From Diphasiastrum complanatum (Eukaryota; Streptophyta; Lycopodiopsida; Lycopodiales; Lycopodiaceae), in the NCBI GenBank assembly GCA_029204225.1, contig CM055102.1:17504223-17568222 (forward strand): DNA of 64,000 nt, read 5' to 3'. A model generated the notes under the pieces. That model did not search any database and was not told the origin of the DNA. It was given only the letters and a program-made list of their open reading frames with translations. Each line of letters starts with the position of its first letter. Position 1 is the stretch's first letter. The translations under genes were made by a program, and so were the position numbers. Shown here one piece after another: positions 30,659 through 41,013 of this stretch.

Positions 30659-31514
30659 CTAAGCAGCCAGGTTCTGATCTTCCATTTGTTGTTGGAGATC
30701 TGACAGCTCCTGTTCGAGCTTGTCAATCTTTGCGACTGCTTCCAGATAATTCCTTGTTCGCTTCTCCGTGGAAATTTTCCAATGCTTTGATCTTCTCATC
30801 AAATTGCAACTGCAACTTTTCCATCTGTTTTCGTTGGGTCTTCCCAAGTTTCTCGAACTCATTGAACATCATTTTTGCAGTAGCATTGGCATTCGTTGAT
30901 GAAATAGTGGTGGATGTCGTAGTAGTCTGCCCTGTTGTATAAGACAATATACTGACATTCGGTTCATCATCTGAATCTTCATCCTCCTCCCGAATTACAT
31001 TGTCCATAGCATTCTGCAAAAGTGCGTACTCATTATGGCGTTTTAGCTCACGTCTGATCCGTTTAGGTAGACCTGACAAAAACCACATAATCATGGCATT
31101 TTCATTAATCAGCTCAGGTTCATATTCAGATCTAAGACGTTTCACCCTTTCGATGTAATCTCGAACCATTTTCCTCTTTCCCATTTTAATTTTATTTGAA
31201 AGTAGGAAAGGATCTTCCATAAACTTCCGCAGTTTGAACCGCGTGATAAGGGCTCGTTTAACAACCTCCCAATCTATACGCTCAGTTTCATCTTGGTTAT
31301 AGTACCAATCTTGTGTTGCACCTATTAAGGCCATAGGAAATAGCTTAAGTTTATCTTGAGGATAAATCTCACCATAGACCTCACAGGATTCAGCATAGAT
31401 TTGAAGAAATCTAACTGGATCTATTAATCCATTATATTTGGGTAGATCCAATCGAGGTGCTCTTCTAACAATAATTGGATTGACCTTATGTGGAGCACCT
31501 CCAGGGGCATCCAT
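30659..31514 (-). pseudogene. Gypsy-G2 gag, one frameshift
   Basis: I choose the ATG at 31514 (MDAPGGAPHKV); 13 codons upstream are open too. The Retrotrans_gag domain of Ty3/gypsy elements is clear: PKYNGLIDPVRFLQIY, FPMALIGATQDWYY, WEVVKRALITRFK and MWFLSGLPKRIRREL. An acidic stretch (REEDEDSDDE) and a Thr/Ser-rich linker follow. The first frame ends at 30723, but a coiled-coil-like sequence (YLEAVAKIDKLEQELSDLQQ) continues in the next frame to 30659, so a one- or two-base change near 30760 has split the C-terminus. No zinc knuckle is seen. Gag forms the particle. Confidence 0.8.
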
Positions 31515-32700
31515 GATCAAATAGATAATGAGATTGGATCTAGATTTTTCCAAAAAACTATCTCAGATTAGATCTGCTAGATCTATTCCAATTTTCAAGA
31601 ATCTGATTCTATATGATGAAAAACTTTCCGAAATTCAATCAATTGATACTTCTCAAAAATGATAAATCTCTCAGAATCCAATTCAGAATATATCAGATTT
31701 TATCCAGATTTTGACAGAGACGATCTAGAAAATCAGAAATCAAAAATAGGATTGGCGAAGGTTCACTAGACGAAGGTTGGCTCGGCGAAAGTTAAACAGT
31801 GCTACTTTGGGAAAAAAATTCTCTGAACAACTTTTTTGACAATTTCTTGAAAAATAACCTTCGCCGACTTCTCGGATGGAAGATCTGACACAAATAAAAC
31901 TATGGAAAAATGGGCGAAGGTTTCTAACAAAAGGAAATACAATCTCTATAATCTAGCGAGGGTAGAAATCAAGATTTTTTTTATCTGATCAAGATGAATC
32001 TTCACTGGATTCAGAAATAGTATATTTCTATAAATAGAATGTTCTGGAAACTCGACAAAGGTTCTGGCAAAGGATCAAGAGTAATATTGGTAATTTTGCG
32101 AAAAAGTGACTTTTTTGACAAAAATATGACAATTGATTCTCTGAAACCCTTTTTTTTTTTGGTATTATTCTTTGCTGACCTGGCAGTAGATAGATCTTAA
32201 TCACATCTTAGCACAGTAAATCGGGCAAAAGTTCTTTTTTTGTATTTTTTAGGGTTTTGATAATTTTTAGTGTTTTTTGACAGTTTTTTTGATGTTTCTG
32301 GAAATCTGCTGGGATTTAATCTTCGCCCTTCAAACTAAAGGTTCTGTAAACAAAAACAAAGGTGTTTGCAACTTGGCGAAGGTTTTCTGAAAGAGAATAA
32401 AAAGTTTTGAGCTCTGATGACGCTTTTTGCCTCTTTTTGACAAATCTGACAAATTTGACCAATTTTTGTTATTTTCTTTGATATCTCAGATCCAAATGGA
32501 TTCTAAGATTGGTGATCTGAATAGCTTTCCCTATTTAATAATCAGATTAGATTTCAAACAAGCAAATCCACTCAAATCAAGCAAAGTCAATCCCAAACTA
32601 ACCCTAAAATGCAGATCTAACACTATTCATGCCACGACAAGATGCCTAAGGCAAGCTAACCATCAACCAAATATGCTGCAAACTGAAAAATTGGCGTAGC
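31515..32700 (-). other. Gypsy-G2 leader with repeated GGCGAAGGTT motifs
   Basis: 1.2 kb, AT-rich and without a gene. The plus strand repeats (T)GGCGAAGGTT or close variants at about 31754, 31769, 31783, 31912, 32052 and 32374. Similar motifs occur at 32805 inside the LTR and at 43.38-43.6 kb by gypsy-G3. Confidence 0.6.
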
Positions 32701-32718
32701 TCCCCGGCAACGGCACCA
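32701..32718 (-). promoter_or_regulatory. Gypsy-G2 primer-binding site (tRNA-Asp type)
   Basis: Minus strand TGGTGCCGTTGCCGGGGA, one base from the usual TGGCGCCGTTGCCGGGGA. Four bases (AAAT on the plus strand) separate it from the LTR. Confidence 0.9.
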
Positions 32719-32722
32719 AAAT

Positions 32723-33384
32723 TGTAGTGGGTTTCTTTCCTTGCCTAACCTGAATCCAAGATCTAGTCAATCTAGCATCAAAGAGATGGAGTTAGTTGTC
32801 ATGCGAAGGTTCATTCCCATGAGAGCGATAGTATAGTTCAGATTTCAACATGAATGGAGGATCTAACACTAACATCCATTAACATCAAGCATTAACACTA
32901 CATCCATCAACCCTACTTCCACAACAATGATAGAAACTTACTCTTCTCTCTCCTTTTCTCTCTCACAAAAAGCATAAGAAATAGCAATCCCAATAATGAT
33001 TAAATCCAACAATTAACAAATACAAAGGAAGCATGAGAAATGGAGAAAAAGAAAGGAAGAGCAAGGGCATTCATCAATCCATTTCTAAATAGAACCAATC
33101 TGCTTTATTGAAATGAGGAAATGAATATCAGGAGCAACTCGAGTTGGTCTCTTTTTATAGTAGAGAGGAGGACTTTGGCCTTTGAATCCTATTGGTCCAA
33201 TCTTGCCTCTCTTTTTATTCAAATTTAAAAAAGTGTGGGAACCATCAAAATTGGAGGGAAACCCAACTTTATTCACTAACTTGACATTTAGGCCCTATGA
33301 CATTAAAAGTCCCGCAAAAAGGCCTAAAGTCCTTTATTAACTTTTAACTAATCAATCAAATAACTGTGATCATCGGGTTGGACT
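32723..33384 (-). repeat. Gypsy-G2 5' LTR, first part (split by Copia-D)
   Basis: Begins TGTAGTGGG on the plus strand. A TATA-like CTATAAAAAGAG reads on the minus strand near 33150. The LTR is interrupted at 33384 by Copia-D; a likely remainder is 39121-39204, which ends CCTCCAACA, giving a TG...CA LTR of about 745 bp. The outer end is inferred because no second LTR is present. Confidence 0.6.
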
Positions 33385-33615
33385 TGTGAAGAATTGATAA
33401 AGATTATCTATGTTAGATATAGGGGTCTTATGTTTTATACTTCCCACACGTGTGAGTGAGAGTTGGAAGTGATTGAATGCATGTAGTAGTGTGTTTTTGC
33501 CATAGGATTCAAGATTGATCTTGAATCTCAATCTAGTCTTGATCTTGGTGCATCTACACACCTTAGGAGATCACAAGTACATGTAGTGGACAGTCCACAC
33601 GTGTGAAAATCAACA
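33385..33615 (+). repeat. Copia-D 5' LTR, internally deleted
   Basis: 231 bp, TGTGAAGAATTGATA...AAAATCAACA. It matches both ends of the 3' LTR but jumps from CTTATGTTTT directly to ATACTTCCCACACG. The deleted part includes whatever promoter lay there, so transcription from this LTR is doubtful. G-boxes are at about 33444-33454 and 33595-33607. Confidence 0.92.
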
Positions 33616-33628
33616 TGGTATCAGAGCC
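33616..33628 (+). promoter_or_regulatory. Copia-D primer-binding site
   Basis: TGGTATCAGAGCC directly after the LTR, complementary to initiator tRNA-Met. Confidence 0.95.
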
Positions 33629-34371
33629 TACCTAAGGTTACCATGCATTTTGATCCATCTAAGTGAAAAATTTTCATCAATCTTGAGCTAGAAATTGTCA
33701 AGGCCCATTTTCCTAGCTATCTTGTTCAATCTTGGATCAAAAGAGATCAAAAGGACATCGATTGGGTCTGACCTAGTACTGTACGCAATCAGGTGCTTAG
33801 ACACGTGTGAGGAACATCCAATTTCAGTTTGGAAGTTCTCTCTCATGTTTGATCCATTTATCTTGCTTGATAGCTTGTTTTGAAGCTATTTTTGTCTAGT
33901 TTCTGTTGCAATCAGTTTCATTCCATTTGGTTGAGCCAATCAAAAGTTATAAGCTTTTGAAGAGGGTTAGGTAGGGCACCTAGACCTGGGTAGACACATT
34001 TGGTTTGGTCAAGAGATTGCTTGGTTGATCCAAAATCACAGTTGTATGCTTGCCAATCTCATCTATATGTGATCTAGGCACTGTTTTGAGATCTTAGCCA
34101 TTTTGTTTCATGCAATATCATTGTATTTGAGTCAAATTTGGTTTCTTAGTGTATTTCACACGTGCTAAGAGTGTTGGATCCTAACTCTGCCTATACTCCA
34201 TCATTTGATGTGAAATAGATCTTGTTTTAGAGAGATTTGTGTAGCTAGTGAGAATCAATTCGCAAATTGTTGTAAGATCTTTCGTAGGAGGAGATAGTAC
34301 TCAATTATTGGATCCTATTGAAAGTGTGTAACAACATTTATTGTTCATCATTTGAGTTTTCTTCACTTCAA
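33629..34371 (+). other. Copia-D untranslated leader
   Basis: 743 bp of AT-rich sequence between primer site and gag. ACACGTGTGAGG at about 33800 and TTTCACACGTGCTA at about 34148 repeat the G-box theme of the LTR. Confidence 0.7.
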
Positions 34372-35065
34372 ATGTCTTCAATGGGTTCATCCTTGTTGGA
34401 ACCAAGTGAAAGATTGACCACTTCAAATTATTCAATTTGGAAAATGAGGATGGAGTCCATCTTCATCCTTCAAGACGTGATGGACATAGTTCTTGGCCTT
34501 GAAGAAGAACCACAAGTTCTTCAAGAGATTCAAAAATACAAAAAGAGAGCTAGGATGGCTCTCCACTACATGAAGATGAATGTCTCTAATGAGATATTGA
34601 GGGAGATAGGTACTTGTACAACAGCCAAAGAAGCTTGGGATTGTTTCAAGACTATCTATGAGGCTAAGAATACCTCTAGGCTTCTCACTCTTAGGAATCA
34701 AATCTTTCAAAGTAGCCAAAAAAGTGATGAGAGTGCATCTAGTTATGTTTTGAGAGTAAAAGATATTCATAGAGAGCTTGCTTGTATTGGTGATTCCATC
34801 AATCAAAATGAGCTAGTTCAAGTCATTCTCAAGGGCTTGAGAAGCGAATTTGATAACCTTGTCCAATCCTATGCCATTAAGGAGGAGCTACCAAGTTTGG
34901 AGGCTCTCCAAAGTGTGCTAATTTCAGAAGAATCAAGACAAGAGTATAAGCGCTTGAGGATGGACAAGCTTTCTCTCACTCATAATGATGGCAAAGCTCT
35001 CTTTGCCAAGGATAAGCACAAAGAGAGGAGCAAGAACCAACATCAACAATCCTCAAGCAAGGACA
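34372..35065 (+). pseudogene. Copia-D gag, N-terminal frame
   Basis: I choose the ATG at 34372 (MSSMGSSLLEPSERL), which matches the starts of Copia-A and Copia-F; an upstream ATG at 34318 adds 18 residues unlike the family. The UBN2 gag is intact (TTSNYSIWKMRMES, KKRARMALHYMKMNVSN, AKEAWDCFKTIYEA, SRLLTLRNQIF). Near 35065 the frame shifts by one base; the lysine-rich linker and zinc knuckle continue in the next frame. The tail read in the first frame (to 35403) is meaningless. Confidence 0.85.
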
Positions 35066-35687
35066 AGTCAAATCCAAAGACAAAGATGAGGAGGAAGATG
35101 ATTCCTCTAATGCTTCATCATCCAAGCTCAAGAAGAAGAAAAAGATCAAGTGCTTTTATTGTGGCAAACAAGGTCATTATGCCACCAATTGCTTCAAAAA
35201 GAAGAATCAACTCAAGCAAGCCAATATTACCAATGAGAAGGAAGACACTATTGCAAGTGATGGAGAGGGATCTCTTATGGTCTCTAGTTTCTCATCTACT
35301 CCTTTCAAGAAGGACGGCCTATGGTATATTGATAGTGGAGCCTCTTCACATATGTGTAGCTCCAAGGACTCTTTCTCTTCTATTGCACCTTATGATGGAG
35401 TGAAGAAATCAATATACACTGCAAATGATATTGAATGTCCTATTGAAGGCATAGGGAACATTCCCTTGAAGCTTGCATCCTCTAAAGTTCTTTCTCTCTC
35501 TAGAGTTCTTTATGTACCTAAGCTTACCAAGAATCTTATTAGTGCTGGCCAATTGCTTGATAATGGCCTTGATGTAAAATTCAATGTTGATACTTGCACT
35601 ATCAAGAAGAATGATGAGATACTTGCATTAGGATCTAGATTTGGTGGCATCTATAAACTAGATCCAAATGAGTATGTGAATGCTTGA
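35066..35687 (+). pseudogene. Copia-D zinc knuckle, protease and start of pol
   Basis: In the second frame a zinc knuckle CFYCGKQGHYATNC lies at 35151-35192, then the protease with LWYIDSGASSHMC at about 35320 and the segment LYVPKLTKNLISAGQL. The frame ends at a TGA at 35685-35687 inside EYVNA-stop-NVALVNK; the related Copia-F has no stop there. So one nonsense mutation separates this block from the rest of pol. Confidence 0.85.
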
Positions 35688-38360
35688 AATGTTGCTCTTG
35701 TGAACAAGCTCTCTATGGAGGAATTATGGCATAGGAGGTTGGGACATCCCAACTACAAATCCATGCTCTCTATGATCAAAGAATCCAAAGCTATTGGCTT
35801 GCCAAAGTCATTCTCCAAGAAGATCAAGCCTTGTGAGGCTTGTGCTATTGCTAAATCTCACAAAAAGCCATTTACAAGATCTTCTATCAAAAGCAAGCAT
35901 CCTTTGAAGTTAATCCACTCGGATGTGCATTTCTCATCAACTACAAGCAAGGGAGGAGCCACTTGTTTTGTTACTTTCATTGATGATTACACAAGATTCA
36001 CTTGGATATATCTTCTTGCTTCAAAATCTATGGTGTTTGATCATTTCCTTATTTTCAAAGCTTATGTAGAGAAGCAATTCTCATTCAAGATTAAAGCTCT
36101 TAGAAGTGATGGAGGTGGTGAATATATCTCCAATAAATTTCAAGATTTTTGTGAGCTTGAAGGAATTAAAAGAGAGTTTTCTTGTGCCTACTCTCCATCT
36201 CAAAATGGAGTGGCCGAGAGAAAGAATAGATCTCTATGTGAATGTGCAAAATCTATGAGAATTGAGGCATCTTTGCCCAAAGATTTTTTGGGAGAAGCCA
36301 TTAATTGTGCAAATTATCTTTGCAATAGGCTCCCACATATAGCTCTTGGAGGAAAGTCACCATATGAAATCTTATTTTTGAAGAAGCCTAAGGTTGATCA
36401 CCTTAGAGTTTTTGGATGCTTATGCTTTGTCCATATTCCCTTGGAAACAAGGAAGAAGGAAGATCCTAGTGCATGCAAAGGGATCATGGTTGGATACTCA
36501 TCCACCAAGAAGGCCTATAGAGTCTTTATACTCTCTACTTCTCAAGTTATTGAAAGTAGAGATGTTGTCTTTCATGAAGATCAACACTCATCATTTGAAG
36601 AGGCCGAGATCAAGAAATCTATGGATGCATCATCAATTATTGATTTTGAAGACAATCATGATGTGATGGGGTCGAGATTTGAAGAAGACTCTCCTCGGAT
36701 TTTTTCACCAAGAAGATCCATGAGAGATAGATCCGAGCCTAAGAGGCTCTCATATGTTGACAAAGGCAAACAAGTGGCTCTTGATTCCACTAATTATGTT
36801 TTTTATGTCTCTCATGAAGAGCCAAAGAATGTACAAGAGGCACTCAATACCAAGGAGTGGTATGATGCCATGAAGCAAGAGTATGATGCATTGATCACCA
36901 ACAATACTTGGGAGCTTGTGGATCCTCCTTCCAACAAGCATGTGATTGGTTGCAAGTGGGTATTTCGGATCAAGTTCAATCATGATGGCACCATCAACAA
37001 GCATAAAGCAAGATTATGTGCCAAAGGATTTGCTCAAATCCATGGTCTTGATTATGAGGAGACCTTTGCACCCGTTGCAAAGATGGTGACAATAAGAATT
37101 CTTATTTCTCTTGCTTTTTTTTTCAAGTGGAAGGTGTTCCAATTAAATGTATCCAATGCTTTTCTAAATGGTTATCTTGAGGAGGAGATCTATATGGAAC
37201 AACCTCAAGGATTCATCAAGGATGAGTCCAAAGTGTGCTTGCTCTTCAAAAGTCTTTATGGACTCAAGCAAGCACCAAGATCATGGTATTCAAGACTTAA
37301 CTCTTTCCTTATCTCACTAGGATTTACTCTTAGTGACTATGATCCTTCCATGTATCTAAAGTTTGTTGATAGCAATATTGTCATTCTTCTAATTTATGTT
37401 GATGACATTATTCTTTGTGGAAGTTGTATCAAGATAGTTGATGAAACCAAGCTAGCACTTGGATGTGAGTTTAAAATGCAAGATCTAGGAGAGATACATT
37501 ACATCCTAGGCCTAGAAATTGATTTTTATGAAAATCATGTCTTTATATGCCAATCTAGATATGCTCACTCTATGTTGAAAAAATTCCATATGGAAAATTC
37601 TAAGAGCATAGATACTCCAATGGAGCAAATTGTAAAAGATCCTAATAAAGGTGATGAAAGATCCTTTGAGGACATCACACTTTTTAGGAGTCTTGTAGGC
37701 TCCTTGATTTGGCTTACCATTACTAGGCCCGATCTTAGTTTTTGTGTGCACAAATTGAGTCAATTTATGCAAGAACCTAAGATCCATCATTGGAAGATGG
37801 CCAAGAGGATTTTAAGATATGTATCTTCATCTTGTGATTATGGTCTACTCTATAAAAGTGAAGATCTATCCATTATTGGCTACTCGGATTCGGACTTTGC
37901 AAGTGACAAAATGGATCGAAAGTCTATTAGTGCATACACTATCTTTCTTGGAGGCAATCTAATATCTTGGCTTTCCAAAAAGCAAGATACTATATCTCTC
38001 TCTTCATGTGAGGCCGAGTACAAAGCACTCACTACAACTACCAAAGAAGTGCTTTGGATCAAGAGGTTATTAATGGAACTAAAGTGCATCAAGGAGGATG
38101 ATCTACCAATGATCAAGTGTGATAACATCTCGGCCCAAGCTCTTGCCAATAATCCCATATTTCATGCAAGAAGCAAGCACATAGAAGTGGCACACCATTT
38201 TGTGAGAGAAAAGCTTATTGGAGGAGAAATCTATTTGGAGCATGTCAACTCGTCCTCTTGTATTGCCGATCTACTCACCAAGCCTTTGAGCAAAAGTGCT
38301 TTCATCAAGCATAGATCTAATCTTGGAGTTATATCAAGATCAATGCTCAAATCTTCATAG
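35688..38360 (+). CDS. Copia-D pol: integrase, reverse transcriptase, RNase H
   Basis: Open for 890 codons; a Met at 35700 is in frame, but in the intact element this would be internal to gag-pol. In order: ELWHRRLGHPNYKS (GAG-pre-integrase), LKLIHSDVHFSS, ALRSDGGGEY and NGVAERKNRSL (the D, D and E regions of the integrase), VIGCKWVFRIKFNHDG at the start of the reverse transcriptase, the catalytic LLIYVDDIIL, then RNase H with SLSSCEAEYKAL and the LLTKPLSKSAF...HRSNLGV tail. All catalytic boxes look sound. The polyprotein cannot be made in one piece because of the upstream stop and frameshift. Confidence 0.92.
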   Translation, partial: NVALVNKLSMEELWHRRLGHPNYKSMLSMIKESKAIGLPKSFSKKIKPCEACAIAKSHKKPFTRSSIKSKHPLKLIHSDVHFSSTTSKGGATCFVTFIDDYTRFTWIYLLASKSMVFDHFLIFKAYVEKQFSFKIKALRSDGGGEYISNKFQDFCELEGIKREFSCAYSPSQNGVAERKNRSLCECAKSMRIEASLPKDFLGEAINCANYLCNRLPHIALGGKSPYEILFLKKPKVDHLRVFGCLCFVHIPLETRKKEDPSACKGIMVGYSSTKKAYRVFILSTSQVIESRDVVFHEDQHSSFEEAEIKKSMDASSIIDFEDNHDVMGSRFEEDSPRIFSPRRSMRDRSEPKRLSYVDKGKQVALDSTNYVFYVSHEEPKNVQEALNTKEWYDAMKQEYDALITNNTWELVDPPSNKHVIGCKWVFRIKFNHDGTINKHKARLCAKGFAQIHGLDYEETFAPVAKMVTIRILISLAFFFKWKVFQLNVSNAFLNGYLEEEIYMEQPQGFIKDESKVCLLFKSLYGLKQAPRSWYSRLNSFLISLGFTLSDYDPSMYLKFVDSNIVILLIYVDDIILCGSCIKIVDETKLALGCEFKMQDLGEIHYILGLEIDFYENHVFICQSRYAHSMLKKFHMENSKSIDTPMEQIVKDPNKGDERSFEDITLFRSLVGSLIWLTITRPDLSFCVHKLSQFMQEPKIHHWKMAKRILRYVSSSCDYGLLYKSEDLSIIGYSDSDFASDKMDRKSISAYTIFLGGNLISWLSKKQDTISLSSCEAEYKALTTTTKEVLWIKRLLMELKCIKEDDLPMIKCDNISAQALANNPIFHARSKHIEVAHHFVREKLIGGEIYLEHVNSSSCIADLLTKPLSKSAFIKHRSNLGVISRSMLKSS

Positions 38361-38370
38361 ATAATCTTTT

Positions 38371-38378
38371 AGGAGGAG
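38371..38378 (+). other. Copia-D polypurine tract
   Basis: AGGAGGAG directly precedes the 3' LTR, after the stop codon at 38358-38360; it would prime plus-strand cDNA. Confidence 0.85.
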
Positions 38379-39115
38379 TGTGAAGAATTGAAAAAGAATA
38401 TCTATGTTAGATATAGGGGTCTTATGTTTTTTACATCAAGCATCTAGGTGTAGGATGTTGATAGGAATAAATTTGGCATAGATGGCAAATTATGCATTTC
38501 CACTTGTAATGCCACTATTGAGCCAAAATAGAGTAAGAGGCTAAACACTTGCTAATTAGAGTGTAAACAAGTGTAAAGTTTTTGTTTGATGAATTCCAAG
38601 AGGTCCAATAGGATATAGAGGTGCAACCTTGTGAGGTCCAATAGGAAATTGAGGTGTGCTTGAATATAGTCCAATAGAATTAAGAGGTGCATAGATCAAT
38701 GATCCAATAGGACCAAGAGGTGACAAAATGTGGTCCAATCATAGTTAAGCATAGTGGTAGTTCGTGGACCTACTAGTATCATTGTACTCCTCATTTTGAA
38801 ATCAATTGATTTGGTGATTTCATGGATTTTGTGAGTTTTTGGATTTCTAGCTTTCTCTCTCTACCCGAGAGCTCTTGATGCATTTTCTCTCTCTACTCGA
38901 GGAGAGCAGCTTGTTTTTACTTAGATTATTTTTTGAATACTTCCCACACGTGTGAGTGAGAGTTGGAAGTGATTGAATGCATGTAGTAGTGTGTTTTTGC
39001 CATAGGATTCAAGATTGATCTTGAATCTCAATCTAGTCTTGATCTTGGTGCATCTACACACCTTAGGAGATCACAAGTACATGTAGTGGACAGTTCACAC
39101 GTGTGAAAATCAACA
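38379..39115 (+). repeat. Copia-D 3' LTR, full length
   Basis: 737 bp, TGTGAAGAATTGAAAA...AAAATCAACA. It holds the 506 bp lost from the 5' LTR, including a run of GGTCCAATAG-type units (about 38600-38740) and G-boxes at about 38945 and 39094-39107. Point differences from the 5' LTR are few in the shared ends. Confidence 0.92.
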
Positions 39116-39120
39116 GGACC

Positions 39121-39204
39121 TACACACATAGGGTGCCAAATCCCTCTCACTTATTAACTAGAGTTAGGGTTGCCTTGGGATCCGCAAACCCTCCAACATT
39201 GTGA
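39121..39204 (-). repeat. Gypsy-G2 LTR, probable second part
   Basis: Sequence resuming after the Copia-D target duplication and ending CCTCCAACA, a plausible TG-start on the minus strand. Assignment rests on the nesting and on the TG...CA rule. Confidence 0.35.
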
Positions 39205-39491
39205 TGTGCTGACATCCATCCAGTTAGGACTTCTTAGAAACTACTTGCTGATGGATTAATGCAAGTTCGGAGACTTTGGTCGTAAACAGTCTATCTGAAG
39301 AAATGAACGTAAACTGTCCTTGTGAGCCATTTCGAGTAGTTATGCAGATTGTGTAAAAACACGAAGAAAACTGCAGGTCTAGATAAAAGTTGGACGAAGA
39401 TTAAAATGTCGATTAGTCAATTAGTGGGAGAATAATCCAACATATACAAGTGTTTAAAAATATATACAAACCTAATCCTCAATGATAAATT
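39205..39491. other. Gene-free stretch
   Basis: About 290 bp; nothing recognisable. Confidence 0.4.
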
Positions 39492-39854
39492 CTAAAGCGT
39501 ATCTTGTATGTCATTGTTGAAGAAACCTCGAATCAAAAGTGGAAGTATGAATTGCAACATCTTGTGCCAATCATGCGATTTCAATCCACTTAATTTACCA
39601 TATGTGATAAATGATTTGCATAAAGAATGTGCATAACCTGTTGGAGTTCTCATTTGTTTTATGCAATGTTTTACATGTGAGAGTTGATCTTTTGTAAGAA
39701 TCCATGGCACGCTAGGTAGAATCTCATCTCCACCTTCAGTGTATTGAATCCAATAGGGTCTTTTCACGTCTGCCGCTTGTAGATCTTTACGAGCTGCGTG
39801 ATGGAAAAATGAGTCTGTCCACAGGGCTCCGACCCTACTGCCTGGTGATGGCAA
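39492..39854 (-). pseudogene. CACTA (En/Spm) transposon fragment, DUF4218 region
   Basis: The 120-codon frame contains VPWILTKDQLSHVKHCI, MRTPTGYAHSLCK and LSGLKSHDWHKMLQFILPL. The GLKSHD.H..LQ..LP phrase is typical of the DUF4218 region that follows the TNP2 transposase in plant CACTA elements. The rest of the transposase and the CACTA termini are not in the window, so it is a scrap. The ATG used by the frame need not be real. It is on the minus strand between gypsy-G2 and Copia-E. Confidence 0.7.
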
Positions 39855-41013
39855 TCGTGTTCAAAGATCACTGTTGTAAAATGAAAGGTTGGATAGAGTC
39901 GACTTAGCAGGAGCAGCTACTGCTTCTTCCTATAGTCTAATTCTCTTCTAGGCCTCAGATTTGCTAATGTAGATCTGTTGTAAAATTTAAACTTGTAAAT
40001 AGCAAATAATGTTGAATAAAAACAATAGGAAAATTCATCTACTGTTACCATGCATTCAAGTATTACAGATCATACATATCATTGAACAGAATTATTGAGA
40101 AAATATATATTAGAACTAAATTTACAATACAATTCTTGAACGCTGTCTGTTTTCCATATCAACGCGTTGGCACGAGAGAGATGTTCTTTTCTCGCAAATA
40201 GTATGATTAGCTACTGCTAATTTGTAAACTTGCTCTGGAGCTATCTCAGACTGTTTGCCTGTATTCTGTCCGTGATTGTGTGTGTCTTCATTTGCATATT
40301 TAGCATCCTTCGTTGATCTCTTTTATGTGATCAATCCAAGGGACTGATTAAGTTAGAAGATCTAATCAAAAGAAATGCATTAGCCTTAACCAAAACTGAT
40401 TCCAGTTTTCTGTCATTGTCCTTTGTGAGTCATCCATCTTTTTGCCCATTGCGCTTGTGCCTTCACGCTGCAGGCATTTGCTTTTGCTTAAAGATGCTTT
40501 TAAGATTTTAAGGGCAGTGTCGAGCAAAAGGGAAAAAATGCAAAGGTAGGTCTGAAAATGATTTTAAGACATTTTAAAGATAATGTCGCTTTTTTTTTAA
40601 AAGGCGAAAAATGTGACAGTAGAACAATGTCCCTTTTTCTAAGGGTAGGTGTCACTTTTTCCGAAAGGAGAAAAAGCCGAAGGGTGAAAAGGGCAACTTT
40701 AGGACAAAATCCATTTTTAAGGAAAACGTCACTTTTTTAAGGGTGAGTGTCCCATTTTCTAAGGGTCTAAACCTCTCTAAGACATTTTAGGGACAATGTC
40801 TCCTTTTTTGCAAAAATGTGAAAAATGTGACAGTGTCGGGAAAAGTTCTTAGAATAATTTTCTAAGTGTTTAAGACCTAGGGATGAATTTTCTTCATGAT
40901 CCAAAAATGTAGACTGTGCGAAACCTAGTTCAAACTGCACAGTTGCAAAAAACAACAAAGGAAAAACTAAGAAAAAATGCTAAGGCTTTGAAAGATAGAA
41001 ACACTTGGTTTCT
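39855..41013. other. Gene-free stretch with a decayed minisatellite
   Basis: No gene found. At about 40500-40850 phrases such as GACATTTTA..GA.AATGTC, GGCGAAAAATGTGACAGT and TTTTCTAAGGG recur; the blocks starting at 40566 and 40780 are the clearest pair. GACATTTTA/AATGTC parts are partly palindromic. Confidence 0.55.

Larger units (their letters stand above)
33385..39115 (+). mobile_element. Copia-D, nearly intact Ty1/copia element
   Basis: Complete order 5' LTR, primer site, leader, gag-pol, polypurine tract, 3' LTR. The flanks GGACT (33380-33384) and GGACC (39116-39120) are a 5-bp target duplication with one substitution. The gag-pol frame has one frameshift and one stop. The 5' LTR (231 bp) lacks about 506 bp present in the 3' LTR (737 bp). 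It belongs to the same family as Copia-A and Copia-F by gag sequence. Confidence 0.92.

Noticed and set aside
34318-34371. Upstream ATG as the start of Copia-D gag
   Set aside because: The 18 extra residues are absent from the related Copia-A and Copia-F gags, which begin at the equivalent of 34372.
40500-40850. Possible CRISPR-like array of repeats
   Set aside because: Repeats are diverged and unevenly spaced, and the window is plant nuclear DNA; it is a decayed minisatellite.
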